A stretch of DNA of 64,000 nt from Liopterus haemorrhoidalis (Eukaryota; Arthropoda; Insecta; Coleoptera; Dytiscidae), in NCBI GenBank assembly GCA_963971575.1, contig OZ020622.1, forward strand, positions 33,262,301 to 33,326,300. Direction: 5' to 3'. This document shows positions 10,084-21,396 of this stretch, piece by piece (positions within the stretch are counted from its first letter, which is position 1; the number at the start of each line of letters is the position of its first letter). Below the pieces are notes generated by a model that was given only the letters and a program-made list of their open reading frames with translations, had not been told where the DNA came from and did no database searches. The position numbers were made by a program, and so were the translations under genes.

Positions 10084-12650
10084 AGGCCTCTGTTTAATAC
10101 TTTTACCGAATTCCGCTGGCCACAGTAGGTTCTTCGGAAAGCAGATTGGACCAAGTTTGAGGAATCATTCTCTGATGAGGATATTCCGAACTTGACCGTA
10201 GACGAAGAGCTGAATCATTTCACGAATTCCATTACGAGCGCGGCTCAAAGCCGTATACCGCTGTCATCCACGCAGCCCCGTCGATTTCCCGTTCCCGTGT
10301 GGAACGACGAATGCGACTTTGCGCTACGTGAAAGGAGAAACCTCTTCAATACTTTCCGTCGTTGTCCAACAGAGGAAAACATGATAGCATTTCAGCGAGC
10401 GAAAGCTCCTGCTAAGAGGATTGTGAAAACAAGCAAGCGCGAATCATGGCGCAAATACGTGTATACCGTTACAGTTGCCACTCCAGTGGTCAAAGTTTGG
10501 GAGCAGGTCCGGAAAATCTCTGGTCGAAATACAGCTTCAGCCATTGCTGGCCTATCGGTAAATGGTAACGTAGTCACATCAGCGGTCGAAATTGCTAACC
10601 CTTTGGCATCTAATTTTGCGGCCAATTCTAGTTCTGAACATTATCCACCTGAGTTTCTAAATCGTAAAACAGGTCTAGAATCTATACCTCTTCATTTCTT
10701 CTCCATAAATGGCGAGGTATACAACCTGTTTTTCTGTCGTGAAGAGCTAGATAGCGCGATGTCAAAGTGTAAGGATAGCCCTCCTGGTCCAGATGCGATA
10801 CATTATCGTATGATCCGCAATCTTTCGGAATCATCTAAGTTTAAGCTTTTGAATGTCTATAATAAGATATGGATTGAGGGTAAGTGCCCGAGCAAATAGA
10901 AGGAATCCCATATAATTCCTATCCCCAAAGTCGGGAAAGATAAACACTTGCCCTCTAGCTATAGACCTATATCGCTGACCAGTTGTCTCTGCAAACTCTT
11001 AGAGCGTATGATCAGCAAGCGTCTGATTTGGTTTTTAGAATCAGACGACTTGCTGGCCAACACACAGTGCGGCTTTCGCCGTCACTGCTCAACAGCAGAT
11101 CATCTGGTCAGACTAGAGACAGCTATCAGGAATGCTTTCGTTGAAAACAAACACCTGGTAGTTTTTCGTTATTGAGAAAGCCTATGACACTGCATGGATT
11201 TATGGTATTCTCCGTACTCTGCATTCCTGGGGTCTCCGGGGACGCTTGATGTTTTTTTTAAAAAAGATTTCATGTCGAACCGACGCTTCAGGGTGCGGAT
11301 CGGAAATACCCTGTCACAAATGTTCGCACTGGACAATGGGGTCCCACAAGGCTCCATACTGAGCGTTACGCTATTGTTGATTGCCATTAACGGTGCAGCT
11401 CCATGTATTCGATTACCTATACAGAGTTCGATATTTGTCGACGACATTGGTATCTTTGTCGCCGGACAAAAGACTAGTACAATCGAACGTCAGCTTCAGC
11501 TGACCATCAGTCGTCTCGATACATGAGCCACTGAAAATGGCTTCAAATTCTCGACCAGCAAAACTGTGTGTGTCCATTTTTGTAGGAAAAGGGGTGTCCA
11601 TCCCAATGCTACACTCACGCTAAATGGAGAACAGTTACCATTTACCGATACTGCCAGATGTCTTGGTCTCGTTTTTGACAGTCGTCTAACTTGGCGGGCA
11701 CATTTTTTGTCCGTCAAGAAAAAATGCCAAAAGTCGCTAAATTTGTTGCGGGTCCTCAGTCACAAGACATGAGGAGCAGACCGCACTATCATGTTGCGTT
11801 TTTATCGTTCTCTAGTGCGCTCTACGCTGGATGTCTAGCTTATGGGTCAGCTAAACACCAAGAGATACGAATTCTTGACATTATACATCACACTGGGGTT
11901 AGATTGGCCTCAGGTGCATTTCGCACCAGCCCAATACCAAGCCTGCTGTGTGAAGCAGGCGAACCGTCACTGAACAATCGTCGTAATTATTCTATCTCTG
12001 CGATGTATGGCTGAACTTAGTGCCAAGCCAGATCATCCCGCGTATGACTCTATTCTACAAAATAGGCATACATAAACTTATGACAGAAAACCAAGGGCCA
12101 ATAGGTCTTTTGGTCTGAGGACTTTGGACATTTTGAGTGACAGATTTTAATATGCCCGAAATGGCAAGTTTTGTTTTGTGTGCTGTTTCACCGTGGACGC
12201 TAACGCGTCCGCTTGTGATTCTCGCATTAACTAGGTTTGATAAAGATACTACGTTGCCTATCGAATACCAATATGAGTTACAAAGAACACTGGTCCCTAG
12301 GTTCGAGGATACTGTCATTTTTACTGACGGATCAAAATCCGGAACCAGGGTTGGGTGTGCGTTCGTTGTTTTGAATCCAAGCCAAAAGTTTCAGTACCGT
12401 CTGCACTCCGTAACGAGTGTGTACACTGCTGAGCTATACGCAATATTCAACGCCCTGTGTTTTGTTTCGTCAGAGCAAAGTCCGTCAAATGTTATCTTGA
12501 CGAACTCGCTGAGTACTCTGAACGGTATCCAAGATTCAGACCCAGTGCATCCTCTTGTACTAAAGATGACGCAAAGAGTTATCTGAAACACCTGGTTTTA
12601 GACATGTGGCAACATGAGTGGAGCCGCACACAGAACGTTAAGTTATGACA
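10084..12650 (+). pseudogene. I-clade LINE ORF2, reverse transcriptase and RNase H part
   Basis: RT motifs appear in order across several frames: SPPGPDAIHYRMI (10781), [17 protein letters not shown] (10960), [14 protein letters not shown], then DNGVPQGSILSVTLLLIAIN (11333) and the catalytic box as FVDD (about 11434). An RNase H domain follows at about 12310-12480 with FTDGSKSG and the ELYAI helix. Frameshifts and stops occur near 10898, 11173, 11525, 11770 and 12015. The enzyme would have carried out target-primed reverse transcription. Confidence 0.8.
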
Positions 12651-14025
12651 GATTATGGGAGACGTTAGTGCCTGGATGGACGCACACAAGCTTCAGGTGC
12701 CCCTGAAAAATCGGAGGCTGTGATACTTAAAGGAAAGCGTAAGAGGGATGGCGTAAACTTTAAGTTGGCGGGCCGAGCTATTACGTCTAAGCCCCACATC
12801 AGATACCTCGGGGTGATATTCGGTGCAAACGGTTCTTTCACATAGCACGTGAGGTGCTCTGCGGTTAGGGCCGAGGAGAGAGCTGGAAACCTTTAAAGAC
12901 TGATGCTAAACGTGGGAGGCCCTAACTGTGCCAAGAGGAGAGTGTTCCTAGGGACAATGCACTTCATTCTCCTATACGGAGCTCCGATATGGAGTGCCAT
13001 TCTCCAGTAGGAAAAGCAAGATATTGAAGAGGTCCCACCACAAGTCCCTTTTATGGGTGGCATCGGCCTACCATTTCTACCGTGGCCCTACAGGTAGTCG
13101 CCGGTGTACTCCCGATAAAGCTTCAGGCGATGGAGAGAACGGTGGTATACGGGGGGGGGGATAGGAAGTTCGTTTCGCGGCCATAGCTCGTTCGATCCAG
13201 AGATGGCAGGACGAGTGCCAGTGCAATACAATAGAGAAGGGGCAGTGGACCAAATGGATCATTCCAAATATCCAGGAATGGCTGGCCTGTAAATATAGGG
13301 TCATCGACTACTATGATACACAGGCGCTAACAGCACATGGATCCTTTAGAGTGTTCACCAAACGGATCGGCAAGGAGCAAGAGGACACATGCGTATACTG
13401 CGGAGCCGTAGACACTGCAGAACATACGCTTTTCGCATGCGGAAGATGGGACGGAGAAAGGACAAGAGCGACGGCTGCCGTCGACGAGTTCCTGACACTG
13501 ATCTTCTGCATGTGATGGTGAAATTCAGGGAGAACTGGGAGTCAGTGAGGCGGATATCCTGAAAGTCAAGGAAGAAGACGAAAGAGAGCGTCAGGGTCGA
13601 GTCGAAGGGACCTAGCCGGGCAGTGCGAGTCCTCGTAGGGGACGCTTTGTATTCGAACTGGATAACCTGGAAAATAAGTCCGAAAACACGAGACGGACGC
13701 CAGCTGAATACATGAAGTGGGCGGGTGCGGTGGGTGATCCGGTGGGGGGATTCAACAGACTTTGCGGCCTGACTCTAGGACGATTACCGGACGAACGATA
13801 CAGGAGAACCAGGAAGCCGAAGAAGACAGAAGACAGGAAGAATCAAGATAGAAGACAGGAAGAATAAAGAGGGAAGGCAGGAAGAACTAGCTAGTCCGTC
13901 ACGAAGAATAGCCCACTACGACAGTCCCATGGCGGAGAGGAGGCAAGCAGGGTTTTTAGTCGGTATGCCACTTGTGGAGAATCCGACACTACCTGAATAA
14001 GGTGTCTATAAAAGATTCCTGCAGG
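12645..14025 (+). pseudogene. R1-clade LINE, ORF2 C-terminal fragment
   Basis: Scattered frames read GDVSAWMDAHKLQV, then RYLGVIFGANGSF, then VIDYYDTQALTAHGSFRVF, then CVYCGAVDTAEHTLFACGRW. This is the post-RT region and CCHC-like zinc site of R1/TRAS-type LINEs. The I-type reading is left just before it and resumes near 14030. Many stops are present. The tail from 13510 to 14025 is purine-rich, non-coding 3' sequence. Confidence 0.65.
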
Positions 14026-14029
14026 AAAC

Positions 14030-14582
14030 CACCATTACACGCCTTCGTATAGGTCACTGCTGGTGGACCCATGGACACCTCCTTCGAGGTGAAGAGTCTA
14101 TCTGTGAGACGTGTAACACAGATTTGTCTGTGTTACACTTTTTGACTGAGTGTTTACAGTTCGAGGATGTCAGGGACAGGTTAGGTCTGTGCTATGACCT
14201 GTCAGTTGCTTTAGGTGACGACAGGGTACTCATGGACAAGCTGATACTCTTCCTGAGAGAATCGAACTTATTGTTTTATGTGTCTTGCACCTTATTTTAA
14301 TGTGTTCCTAGTTATTGACTGTGATATTCGATGGTAATTGGTCACTTTAGAGCCTCTTACCATCACCCTGCGTCTGTTCATTTTTTCGAACAGACTTTTT
14401 GTATTATTTATTTGTATTTGTGCGTGCAAGATTTCTTTAATTGAGTATGCGTTTTAATGATTTTAATTAAATATTTACTGGATAATTTATTGTTTTTAAT
14501 ATGTAGTGTAGTCATTTAAATAGGCTGCGTTAGGCGCCAATAGCCTTTGTTGCTGTGCGCCAAAATTTTTAACTAACTAACT
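14030..14582 (+). pseudogene. I-clade LINE, ORF2 C-terminus and 3' UTR
   Basis: The frame reads ETTITRLRIGHCWWTHG and then CETCNTDLSVLHFLTEC, the C-terminal zinc-like tail typical of I/Jockey ORF2 proteins. It then ends at about 14298. The 3' UTR contains AGCCTCTTACCATCACCCTG and ends with TTTAACTAACTAACTAA. The same UTR occurs at 19766-20190. Confidence 0.75.
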
Positions 14583-15144
14583 AATCCTGGTTTTACACTA
14601 TCCTCACACCAAATCACGTTACAATATATCCAGTCGTTTTTGTGTGAACCTCGAATAAACAGACAGGCAGAAATTTATTATGTTGCGAATATTTTCTTAT
14701 ATTTACGTCACTATAATCATCTAAAACCAAGCAAAGTAAATAAATAAACATATGCAGCCTCTAGTTTTATTTATATAGATAAAATAAGTACATATAAATT
14801 AGCAATAATTGAGAAATTTTTATTTGGAAAATTATTAAAAATTATAAAACTTAATATAAGCATGTGAAATCTCGGTCCGGTTTGAACAGTTACAGGACAT
14901 TCTTCTCTTCTAGCTGTATATTTGAGAAGTATATAGACGCACTAATACAATTAAAAACAAATTTATGATTTTTCTTTTCTGATGCGACTTTTTTTTCTTC
15001 TGATTTTCGTCGATTTTTCTCGTTATATTTCCATCTGTATACCAAACTTCAATTCGGTACCATATCTGGAAGTGAATTATAATTTCCGGACATACACACA
15101 AAATTTGAAATCATTTATAGTAATGAAATACTTATTCCCCATAA
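14583..15144. other. No gene seen
   Basis: AT-rich sequence between the LINE 3' tail and the pogo-type transposon. Short open frames on both strands show no recognisable motif. Confidence 0.5.
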
Positions 15145-15552
15145 GTATTTGCCCCCTCTCCCCGAGGAGGCACATTGATACGTAGGGCACATAGATACGA
15201 TCGACGTTAAATAAAAACAAAACGTAGTTAAAGTGTCATTCACGCACACAACCTAAGTTGTCGATAGAGACAAATATATGTCTCAGTTGCAGCCGCATTC
15301 AATCACCGCTACGAGCTCGACAAGCATAGACCAGTTTCGCACGCTTGCAACTAATGTATTGTCGTCATCTTTGAGTGTGATTTTATCTGGAAAATTTCGT
15401 GTTGACAATTGCATAAGACGTTATTTGGTGAGTACATGTCTTTCATAATTTGATAATAGTTTTAATTTTTATGATTGTTTGTTACCTTAATGTAATTTTA
15501 TTTTTTATTTTTTGTATAGTACATTGGGGCACATTGATGCAACCAATCTTGC

Positions 15553-15578
15553 GGCACATTGATACGTATCAATGTGCC
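15553..15578. repeat. Perfect 26-bp palindrome in the pogo-type 5' region
   Basis: The 13-mer GGCACATTGATAC is followed at once by its exact reverse complement. Single copies of the same 13-mer or one- to three-base variants occur at 15169-15181, 15186-15198, 15528-15540, 17914-17926, 17935-17947, 17958-17970 and 18134-18146. The arrangement suggests transposase-binding sites. Confidence 0.85.
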
Positions 15579-15642
15579 CAATGGATCTACCCCGTCTGGT
15601 GACTAAATCTATGACTTCATGTTTTTGTTTCTTTATAGGAAA

Positions 15643-17764
15643 ATGGTGCGTACGTACAAACGCAAAACGGAGAGAGTTAACATCGATGAAGTTGCTATGG
15701 CTTCTGCAATCTCGGATATACTGGAAGCCGAGCTATCAATTAGAAAAGCGGCTGATCAGTACAATTTGAAAACTGCTACTCTACAACATAGGATCGAAAA
15801 TAAGAAGAAGTAGAAAACAAAAGAAGAAGACGTAAGTTATTCATCTAAGTATACATCCCAACAAGTATTTACAGCGGAACAGGAGAAGCAATTAAATGAA
15901 TACATAATAAATGCAGTAAAATGCATCATGGCCTTACTTTGACTCAAGTGCGACAGCTTGCCTATCAATACGCAAAAAAATTAGATTGCCATTACCCAAG
16001 TTCTTGGGATGATAATAAGAGCGCCGGCTTAGATTGGATATCTGGTTATCGTAAGAGGAATGCAAATATTAGTTTGAGAAAACCTGAAAATACAAGTGTT
16101 GCTCGATCATTCTCTTTCAACAAGGCCGCTGTGGAAACATTTTTTAATAATCTAGAAGATGTTCTATCAAGATACAATTTTGGAGCTGATCGAATAATTA
16201 ATTTTGATGAAACTGGAATTACGACGGTATTGAATACTCCAAAGGTATTGGCAGAAAAGACACAGCGACAAATCGGCCAAATTGTTTCGGCAGAAAGAGG
16301 GGAATTGGTCACTTTTGGAGGAATCATAACTGGTACTGGCAATTCTATTCCACCCATCTATGTGTTTCCCAGAGTTCATTATAAAAGTTATTTTTTGAAT
16401 GGTGCGTCAGAAGGGTCTTCAGGTTTCTCATCTAGATCAGGTTGGATAAACAGTGAACTATTCTTAGAAGTCCTTAAACACATCCAAAAACATACAAACA
16501 GCACAAAAGAAAGGCCTATTCTCCTGCTTTGTGATAACCATGAGTCCCATATTTCTGTTGATGCAATCAATTATTCCCGTGATAATGGAATAGTTTACTT
16601 GTCATTTCCTCCACACACGTCTCATAAACTCCAACCTCTTGATGTTGGTGTCTTTGGCCCGTTTAAGGCAAAACTAAAGGTAGCTTTTAATGACTGGCAC
16701 GTTAATCACCCTGGAAAGTCGTTAACTATTTACGATATTCCAAGTCTTGCGAAGCTGGCTTCTTTGAATCATTCACCGCGAAAAATATTACGAGCGCATT
16801 TGATAAACCTGGAATTGTACCATTTAATAAATTAGCATTCTCAGATGAAGATTTTTCTCCATGTGAGATTTATAGCAACCAAGAATCACAAGTTTCTACT
16901 GAGAATATTCTAGGTTCTACCAATCCTGACGAGACAAGAATAAATGAGCAATGTGGAACACCCCCACATCATACAGAGCTGACAGATGCTACTTGTAACT
17001 CTGAATCTCAAAATATGTCTTCAACATCAAGAGCTTACGAGGTAACTACCGAATCTTCAACATCAAAACCATGCATAACCCCTGAAGCTGTAAGACCATA
17101 TCCAAAAATTAACCAAAAAAGCACATCTAAAAAAGGAAAAGGGAAGGGCAGGTCAAGGATTTACACAGATAGTCCAGAAAAGCAAAGATTAGAAGATCTA
17201 CAAAGAGCTAAAGATGAGTTAAACTTTAAAAAAGAACAAAGAAAACGTGCAAGAGATCTTAAAATTGCTCATAATTTGTTAGGCATTGTTGTAAACCCCA
17301 CTAAGAAGCCAACTAGGAAGACTTCCAAGGCTATAAGTATGGACTCAGACTCTTCGAACTGTTCAAGTGAAATTGAATTACAGGATTCGTTAGATTCAGA
17401 AGAATCTGACACAGAATTTTCTGATAACACAGTTGACACTGTTTCACCCATGGCAAGAGATCTTCAGGAGGGCGACTATGTCGTAATAAAGCTAATTAAC
17501 TCAGGAAAGAAGCAACTTTTTCAGCATTTTGTTGGGAAAATTCTATTTAGCTATGAAGGTCAAGGAAATGACTTCCAAGTCTCTTTTTTGAAACGCAAAC
17601 CGACTGGAACTTTTGTATTCCCTGATAAAAAAGATGAGGCTTCTGTTAATATTTCTGATATTGTGCTGAAGTTACCATGTCCGTTAGTCAAGAAAGGCAC
17701 TGATAGAACAGCTTCTCTATTTAATTTTAAAATAAATTTGTCTTCTTATAACATTTCTCTTTAA
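15643..17764 (+). pseudogene. Pogo-type transposase, three broken frames
   Basis: 15643-15813 reads MVRTYKRKTERVNIDEV followed by an SIRKAADQYNL helix-turn-helix of the psq type and ends in a stop. 15921-16835 is the DDE domain: INFDETG with D96, LLCDNHESH with D205, and LQPLDVGVFGPFK with D241 in that frame, a DD35D spacing. After a frameshift near 16790, the reading AFDKPGIVPFNKLAFSDEDF and a long Ser/Thr- and Lys-rich C-terminal region (17015-17764) follow. All catalytic residues are kept; three breaks make this copy inactive unless introns explain them. Confidence 0.8.
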
Positions 17765-18289
17765 GAAGGTGGTTGACAGCAATTATAGTCTGATTTTACG
17801 TGCATATAACTTACCAAATATTATAATTAATCATTATGTTAATAAATGTTATAAAAAATTATAAAACTTTTTTTAAAATTTTTTATAAAGGTATTTCAAT
17901 AAATATTGGCTATGAATCAAACTGCCTCTGACGTGTATCAATGTACCCCGTGTGTGGGGCAGTTTGATACGAATTCCATTTTTTTTAAAATATGTCCTAA
18001 CACTTATTCCTAATAAATCTGAGAAGTAATTCGTTTTAAACAAGTTAGTTAGATAGGCACTGAACACGTTCAAATATTTTGTATGGTTATTATGTTTAAT
18101 CTACTTCGTTTTTTTTAGTATAAAAAAAAATGTATCAGTATGCCCCAACTCCCCCTATAAAACAAATAACACCTTGTTAATAAATATAATAAACACGTTT
18201 TTAAAATTGAATACATTAAGCCATTTATCAATATATTTCTTGTTAATCTAATGAAGACTTGAATAAGAGGGAATTTTATATAAAAAAAT

Positions 18290-18475
18290 TAAATGGAAGC
18301 TCTTTGTACTCAAATAACGAATAAAAATTATTATCAAAAAACTGTTGGTTTTGATGTGATTATAGAACAATAAATAGTCCTAAACGTCCAGTATAATGTT
18401 GACTTTTCACACTTATTAAATACCAACAAAATTCTGAAATGTGTGAAAATTCACACTTCACATCAATTTTTTATA
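18290..18475 (+). repeat. Dispersed repeat of about 185 bp, copy 1
   Basis: Contains AAATTAAATGGAAG, GTACTCAAATA, GTTGGTTTTGATGTGATTA and ends with GAAATGTGTGAAAATTCACAC then TTCACAT. The same words occur in reverse order and on the other strand at 31741-31925, and a partial copy is at 28985-29060. Class unknown; a MITE or SINE is likely. Confidence 0.65.
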
Positions 18476-18614
18476 AATGAAGTGTGTTTCTCTGTAATTG
18501 TATACTGCTGAGAAATCTGTACTAATAAATAAAATTAAATAAAACAATTAAATTCTGCCAAGAAGACTGTCTAACTTAAACTACAACATAATGGGAAAAA
18601 AAAAGCGTCTAGTA

Positions 18615-18956
18615 CAGCGTTTCCCAAACTGTGCGCCGTGTCTAGGCTAAAGGGGCGCCGCGAAAACCTAGGACCTATTTTTTTCTTTTTTTGTCATCAC
18701 TTTGTTGTTTATAAGTGAAGACCTTTTTTTTTCTTTGGCATCACTTTGAAGTTTAGAAGTGACGACCTTTTCTGTTAGGTCATAAATTTGTATTTTCGAA
18801 GTGAAGACGTTTTATTTCTTAGGTCTTTACTTGTATTTTCATATTTTCACCTGTCTAATAAAATAAAATGATATAGACCAATGTGTTGATTTGGGGCGCC
18901 GCGGAAAATTTTAATACATTAAGGGCGCCGGGAACTAAAAAGTTTGGGAACCACTG
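18615..18956. mobile_element. hAT MITE, 342 bp
   Basis: The left end CAGCGTTTCCCAAACT and right end AGTTTGGGAACCACTG are inverted repeats with the hAT CAG/CTG termini. An 8-bp duplication, GTCTAGTA and ATCTAGTA (one mismatch), flanks it at 18607-18614 and 18957-18964. GGGGCGCCGCG is inverted internally. The centre holds three to four AGTGA(A/C)GACCTTTT-type minisatellite units shared with 1064-1170 and 26860-26945. Confidence 0.9.
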
Positions 18957-19124
18957 ATCTAGTAGTTCGTGAATATAGTTTAAAAAATATATATATTACA
19001 TGGACAATTCTGAGCTCATTAGAAATTAATTAATTCCATGGCTATTTAGATGCTTCTTTTTCTCGATAATATTGTATTTTAAAGGATATCCCCAATATAA
19101 TTAATATCATCATACATTACTTAC

Positions 19125-19199
19125 CAACATCTTCATGATCACTTTGTGACGATTCGTTCTCGTCTGATACAGAAAGCAACGAAGAAGGACTCTCTGGAT
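19125..19199 (-). CDS. Xkr-like gene, exon 4
   Basis: A 75-bp minus-strand exon between a TTGTTTTATAG acceptor and a GTAAGT donor. It enters in phase 1 and leaves in phase 1. It encodes an acidic, Ser-rich stretch reading PESPSSLLSVSDENESSQS then DHEDV, likely cytosolic and ahead of the first membrane helix. It was accepted as an exon because its phase joins both neighbours and the composition matches exons 2 and 3. Confidence 0.65.
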
Positions 19200-19289
19200 C
19201 TATAAAACAAGACATCATATTAGTACAAGCCAGTGGCGCAACCAAGGGGGGGGGGGCAGGGTCAGCAGAATTATCACAATTTTACAAGT

Positions 19290-19765
19290 ATAGCAAAGGG
19301 TGGCCCATCGGGTACGCCGGTTTTAATTTTGAAATGAAACACAGTAAATTATAATTTAATTGGGAAATTTTTATTGATTTATAAAGTAGACATGTTGACA
19401 TTAATTATGGAATACGATGTCGGCCAAATGGCCGCCCCGGCTGTGCTGGCAAACCCTGACCCTTTTGATCAAATTTTCGAAGACTTTTTGCAAAGCAGTT
19501 GGCTCAATTTCAGATATAACGCGTTGGATCTCTGTTTTCAGTTTAGGAATTGTTTGGGGTTTGTTAGCATAGACCTTGAACTTTACAAAACCCCAGAGGA
19601 TAAAATCGCATGGCGTCAAGTCGCAGGATCTGGCCGGCCAATTAACGTCAGCATTTCTAAAAATCACACGACCAGGACAATTCAATGGTTTCTCTTGCTG
19701 TATGGCATCCTGTTGAAACCACATTTCTTCGACGACCATGTCATCCAATTGATCCAACAAAAAGT
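19290..19765 (-). pseudogene. Mariner/Tc1-like transposase, C-terminal fragment
   Basis: Minus-strand frame 19760-19401 includes WFQQDA, the second catalytic Asp region, and then WPARSCDLTPCDFILWGFVK, the third-motif region of IS630/Tc1/mariner proteins, followed by an RSRGGHLADIVFHN-like end. The expected Thr/His after QQDA are altered. The 5' part of the gene is missing; an I-type LINE 3' end abuts it at about 19766. The low-coordinate end contains GGGTGGCCCATCGGGTAC, probably the element terminus. Confidence 0.75.
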
Positions 19766-20190
19766 TAGGAGAGGTTAGGCTTGTGCTATGACCTGTCAGT
19801 TGCCTTAGGTGACGACAGAGTACTCATGGACAGGCTCATACTCTTCCTCAGAGAATCGAACTTACTATTTTATTTGTGAAGTCTTGCACCTTATTTTAAT
19901 GTGTTCTATTTCTAAACTGTTATATTCGATGGTAATTGGCCTCTTTACAGCCTCTTACCATCACCCTGAGTCTGTTCAAATTTTAGAACAGACTTTTTTA
20001 TCTTATTTATTTGTGTTTGTCATTGCAAGATTTCTTTTATTGAGTATGCGTGATTTTATTGGTTTCATCTATTTATTGATTGTTTAATTTATTGTTTTTA
20101 ATATGTACTGTAGTCATTTAAATGGGCTGCGTTAGGCGCAAATAGCCTTTGTTGCTGTGCGCCAAAAATTTTAACTAACTAACTAACTAG
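19766..20190 (+). mobile_element. I-clade LINE, 3'-end fragment with (AACT)n tail
   Basis: From AGGTTAGGCTTGTGCTATG to the (AACT)n tail this is nearly collinear with 14184-14582, differing by scattered substitutions and small indels. Only the last coding codons and the 3' UTR are present, the usual outcome of aborted target-primed reverse transcription. It is fused at its 5' side to the mariner fragment. Confidence 0.85.
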
Positions 20191-20195
20191 CTACA

Positions 20196-20607
20196 ACTAG
20201 AACGACCCCTGCCAAACTAATGTCAGGTAGATCTCTGCGAACACGTATTTCATTGCTATTGCCAAATAGTAAAATTAAGCAGAGGGTACAAAATAATCAA
20301 GATAGACAAAAGCGTAATTTTGTAGCAAAAAAAAGCGTAATTTTGTGTATTAGTACGCAACTATAAAAATATTTAACCATCAATAATAACCATCTTGGAT
20401 TAAAGGTCTGGTTCAAAAACAAATTTGTAATTGTATATACATTGTAAGAATTCCAGAATATGGTTTAAGGTGGAAACGCAATGTAAATCAGATGCTTGAA
20501 TATGAAATTAGCTTACATTAAATACATTAAATCAATTTCTGAAATTCCACAGGAAATTGTAAATAATAAAAAAAGAAAACGTGGACCCTCCGACGAAACC
20601 ATAGAAC
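20196..20607 (+). pseudogene. Gypsy-type pol, integrase C-terminal fragment, part 1
   Basis: Degraded frames read TPAKLMSGRSLRTRISLLLP, the post-catalytic integrase region. Then GLKVWFKNK and EYGLRWKRNVNQMLEYEI follow, the chromodomain-proximal GPY/F-like part. A basic tail KKRKRGPSDETIE reaches the hAT insertion point at 20607. The tail resumes at 22676 in frame. Several stops are present. The left side is cut by the LINE tail. Confidence 0.6.
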
Positions 20608-21396
20608 TAGGGATTCGAGATCCCGGGATCCCGGTTGATTTTTGATCTCGAAAATCCCGGGAATTTCGGGGTTATAACAAAATTGAAATAATTAAATTAC
20701 TTTGTAAAAATTAATCAGTTTTTTCAGCCTCCGGCCACCCTCTTAAATGTGCCGTTATAGGCGGTCGCCTGCTCTGCTTGTGCATAACGCCGGCCCTGTA
20801 CAACTTTGCAATTTTCAACAGTATGTATATCACCGACGGGGATTCCCCACTGCGTTCCGCCGTCGAATTCATGTCTAGACTTTACGTGAAGCGACACACG
20901 AGTCGTATGACACAACATGAGTCAGTACATGAAATACAGTTATACGGTGAAAGTGAATGGTGAATAACTGCATTTTAAAAGTAATATTAATTAATATATA
21001 TTTAATCAAATTAATTTAATTGCACTTTTGCTTAAAAAAATATCCTTAGAAACATGTCTGAAAAAGAACCGTCTTTTATTTTACATAATAAAGAAAAAAT
21101 TTCTTTTACTAATTATTCTGACTTCTGCTTCTTACTTAGTAAACAACACTTTTTAAAATTTTTTTAATTAGGTACATCAAACATCAATAGTTAAATTAAG
21201 CTGTTGGCTAATTGCCACAGCAGCAAAGGCCATTAAATAAAAAAAAAAATAATAATAAATAAGCTGTGTTCTGTTTGAGTTCTTAAGTTTCTAAAAATTA
21301 AGCTTACATATGAATTTTCAAAGTATTTTACTACATTAAAATATACTATAAGGATACAATAACTTATACCCAGTAACTTGATGATTGCTAAATATA

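Larger units (their letters stand above)
7481..14582 (+). mobile_element. I-clade LINE, decayed, with internal insertions
   Basis: The order is: 5' tandem units, an ORF1 with gag-like features, an ORF2 with AP endonuclease, reverse transcriptase and RNase H, a C-terminal zinc-binding tail, a 3' UTR, and a terminal (AACT)n. An RNase H domain and a short tandem tail fit the I clade. The body holds a 158-bp 3'-end copy of its own family (9922-10079) and an R1-clade fragment (12645-14025). Multiple frameshifts and stops make it non-functional. Two other 3' ends of the same family are in the window (9922-10079 and 19766-20190). Confidence 0.75.
15150..18163 (+). mobile_element. Pogo-type (DDE_1) DNA transposon
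   Basis: Degenerate, inverted ends contain GGCACATTGATAC on the left (15169-15181) and GTATCAGTATGCC on the right (18134-18146). The body encodes a psq-type helix-turn-helix and a DDE_1 transposase. Repeats of the 13-mer crowd both flanks. The exact termini are uncertain because the outermost bases no longer match. It lies in an intron of the Xkr-like gene, opposite strand. Confidence 0.7.
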
